Source of the DNA: Treponema sp.
Lineage (GTDB): Bacteria > Spirochaetota > Spirochaetia > Treponematales > Breznakiellaceae
Reading direction: 5' to 3'
Length of the DNA stretch: 8,329 nt
Assembly: GCA_031264395.1 (NCBI GenBank)
Contig: JAISEB010000323.1
Location: forward strand, 1 to 8,329
Every line of letters begins with the position of its first letter. Positions within the stretch are counted from its first letter, which is position 1. The translations under genes were made by a program, and so were the position numbers. This document shows positions 6,953 through 8,329 of the stretch, one piece after another. The notes beneath the pieces were generated by a model. It was not told the DNA's origin. It ran no database searches and saw only the letters and a program-made list of their open reading frames with translations.

Positions 6953-6957
6953 TGTCT

Positions 6958-8329
6958 ATGAAATTAAAGTACCGTTTAAGTCTCATCGTGATCGCGATAT
7001 TGGTGGTAGTCATAGCTGCCCTGTCGCTCATCCTGCTCAACCGATCCTCTTCGCTGCAAATGTCCGCCGCCCTGGAAAGCCAGGAACGCCTCGCCGCGCA
7101 GGAAGCCGCCATTATCCAGAAGCGCTATGAAGGGTATCTGCAAATCGTGGGCACCCTGGCGGATATGATGGCCGATTATGATCTGACCGAAGCGGGACAA
7201 CAGCGTAATCGCTTCGATCCGCTTTTGCATTCGGTCCTGGAATCCGAAGAGCAAATCATAGGCGTGTACGCCGTGTTTAAATCCAACACCATAGATGCCG
7301 GCTGGGATCCTTCATTTGCCGGAACTTCCGGCAATACCGAAACCGGCCAATACGCTTCCTGGTATACCCGGCGTTCCGGGCAGATTGAACACCTGATCTA
7401 CAACGACATACAGACGGTGCTGGACATCCTCAAGGGGCCTGACGCTCGCAAAGAAATAATCTATGATCCCACGCCCCAAACCGTGGCCGGCAGGGCTACC
7501 TTTACGGTCAAGATCAGCGCGTCCATAATTAACCGCCGGACGGGCGAAGTGGTAGGCCGGGTTGGGGTTAACGTGGACACCGCGGAGACCCAGCCCGTGG
7601 TGGACGCGACTATTGAGGAACACCATGAGATAGCCTCCATGTCGGTCTACTCCCGTAACGGAACCATTGTTGCCAGCGGCGCTCCCAATCAGGTGGGCCG
7701 GCTTCTCAGCGACGCTCAAAGGGCGCTCTTCAGCGCCGACACCGACGCGGCGCTGAGAGCCGTGCTAAACGGAGAAAAACGCCGGTTCAAGAATTATTCG
7801 GAAGTTCTGGACGCGGAACTGGAAATAATTCTCTACCCCTTTGTCATCGGTGAAACCGGGACAAGCTGGACCTTGATGTTGGGCACCGAAGATCATGTAA
7901 TCCTGGCGCAGATTAATCAAATGATCGTTTTTACCATCATTATCGCTGCTGCTGCGATTATCCTTACGGCGGCGATTATCTTCCTGGTTTCTATCAGCAT
8001 TACCAAACCCATTGTCAACGTGGCCCTCACCCTCAAGGACATATCCGAAGGCGAGGGGGATCTCACCAAAACTGTTGATTTCCATGCAAAAGACGAAATC
8101 GGCGCCCTCGCCCGTTACTTCAACGCAACCCTGGATAAGATCAAACAGCTGGTCATCATCATCAAAAACCGGTCCGGCGCCCTCTCCGATATTGGCGCTG
8201 AACTGGCAAACAACATGACCGAGACCGCCGCGGCCGTCAACGAGATAACCGCCACTATCCAGAACATCAAAGGCCGGGTGATCAACCAGTCCGCCAGCGT
8301 TACTGAAACCAACGCTACCATGGAGCAGA
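6958..8329 (+). CDS. Methyl-accepting chemotaxis protein, N-terminal 457 residues (runs off the window)
   Basis: A transmembrane chemoreceptor; the frame is open to the last base with no stop, so the C-terminal signalling tip that contacts CheA/CheW is outside the window. Order: TM1 at about 8-28 (LIVIAILVVVIAALSLILL); a periplasmic double-Cache-type sensor at about 35-318, with the late YSRNGTIVAS strand-turn typical of such domains; TM2 at about 322-346; then HAMP at about 347-400, marked by Pro351 (ITKPI) and the conserved DEIG at 379-382. After that comes the start of the long alpha-helical methylated coiled coil (TETAAAVNEITATIQNI). Cache domains usually bind small metabolites such as amino or organic acids; the ligand cannot be read from the sequence. 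The gene diverges from the glycerate kinase, which hints at but does not prove a shared signal. Confidence 0.93.
   Translation, partial: MKLKYRLSLIVIAILVVVIAALSLILLNRSSSLQMSAALESQERLAAQEAAIIQKRYEGYLQIVGTLADMMADYDLTEAGQQRNRFDPLLHSVLESEEQIIGVYAVFKSNTIDAGWDPSFAGTSGNTETGQYASWYTRRSGQIEHLIYNDIQTVLDILKGPDARKEIIYDPTPQTVAGRATFTVKISASIINRRTGEVVGRVGVNVDTAETQPVVDATIEEHHEIASMSVYSRNGTIVASGAPNQVGRLLSDAQRALFSADTDAALRAVLNGEKRRFKNYSEVLDAELEIILYPFVIGETGTSWTLMLGTEDHVILAQINQMIVFTIIIAAAAIILTAAIIFLVSISITKPIVNVALTLKDISEGEGDLTKTVDFHAKDEIGALARYFNATLDKIKQLVIIIKNRSGALSDIGAELANNMTETAAAVNEITATIQNIKGRVINQSASVTETNATMEQ

Noticed and set aside
8153..8165. Short ATC-repeat run in the chemoreceptor gene
   Set aside because: It encodes Ile-Ile-Ile within the helix following HAMP and is too short to count as a microsatellite of interest.
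1..8329. Mobile elements, CRISPR arrays, tRNA or rRNA genes, defence systems
   Set aside because: I looked for transposase or integrase signatures, regularly spaced repeats, and tRNA-like cloverleaf sequences and saw none; all sizeable coding space is occupied by five ordinary genes.

Overview
The window looks like a stretch of chromosome from a spirochaete, most likely a Treponema-type, host-associated anaerobe. This is an inference. It rests on roughly balanced base composition, the style of the methyl-accepting chemotaxis protein, a very large hybrid histidine kinase with paired periplasmic ligand-binding domains, and a relaxed spirochaete-like lipobox. No rRNA, tRNA, CRISPR array, transposase or phage gene is visible.

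Layout from left to right: (1) the last 76 codons of a PLP-dependent O-acetylhomoserine sulfhydrylase-type enzyme (2-232, +); (2) a 146-bp gap with a candidate hairpin and a promoter; (3) a 1299-residue hybrid sensor kinase (379-4278, +) with two extracytoplasmic solute-binding domains, one membrane helix, a GAF-like domain, HisKA, HATPase and two receiver domains; (4) after 31 bp carrying its own promoter-like sequence, an aldo/keto-reductase-fold protein with a C-terminal pair of 4Fe-4S motifs (4310-5464, +); (5) a 26-bp convergent gap with a strong hairpin; (6) a glycerate 2-kinase of the MOFRL type on the minus strand (5491 to about 6741); (7) a 216-bp divergent regulatory region with a consensus minus-strand promoter and a perfect 8-bp inverted repeat; (8) the first 457 codons of a transmembrane chemotaxis receptor (6958 to the window end, +).

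The genes do not form one obvious pathway. They mix small-molecule sensing (kinase, chemoreceptor) with central and amino-acid metabolism (sulfhydrylase, glycerate kinase) and a redox protein. The kinase and the redox protein lie in the same direction 31 bp apart, so they may be functionally linked, but the second gene has a good promoter of its own. I see no DNA-binding response regulator and no Hpt protein next to the kinase, so its output must lie elsewhere.

The most notable signals are regulatory. Both + strand internal genes have a promoter-like pair whose -10 hexamer ends exactly 6 nt before the ATG, with no good Shine-Dalgarno, which suggests leaderless mRNAs. The glycerate kinase promoter has an inverted repeat sitting almost at +1. 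The Fe-S protein keeps the reductase fold but has lost three of the four usual catalytic residues. I found no convincing new multi-gene system.
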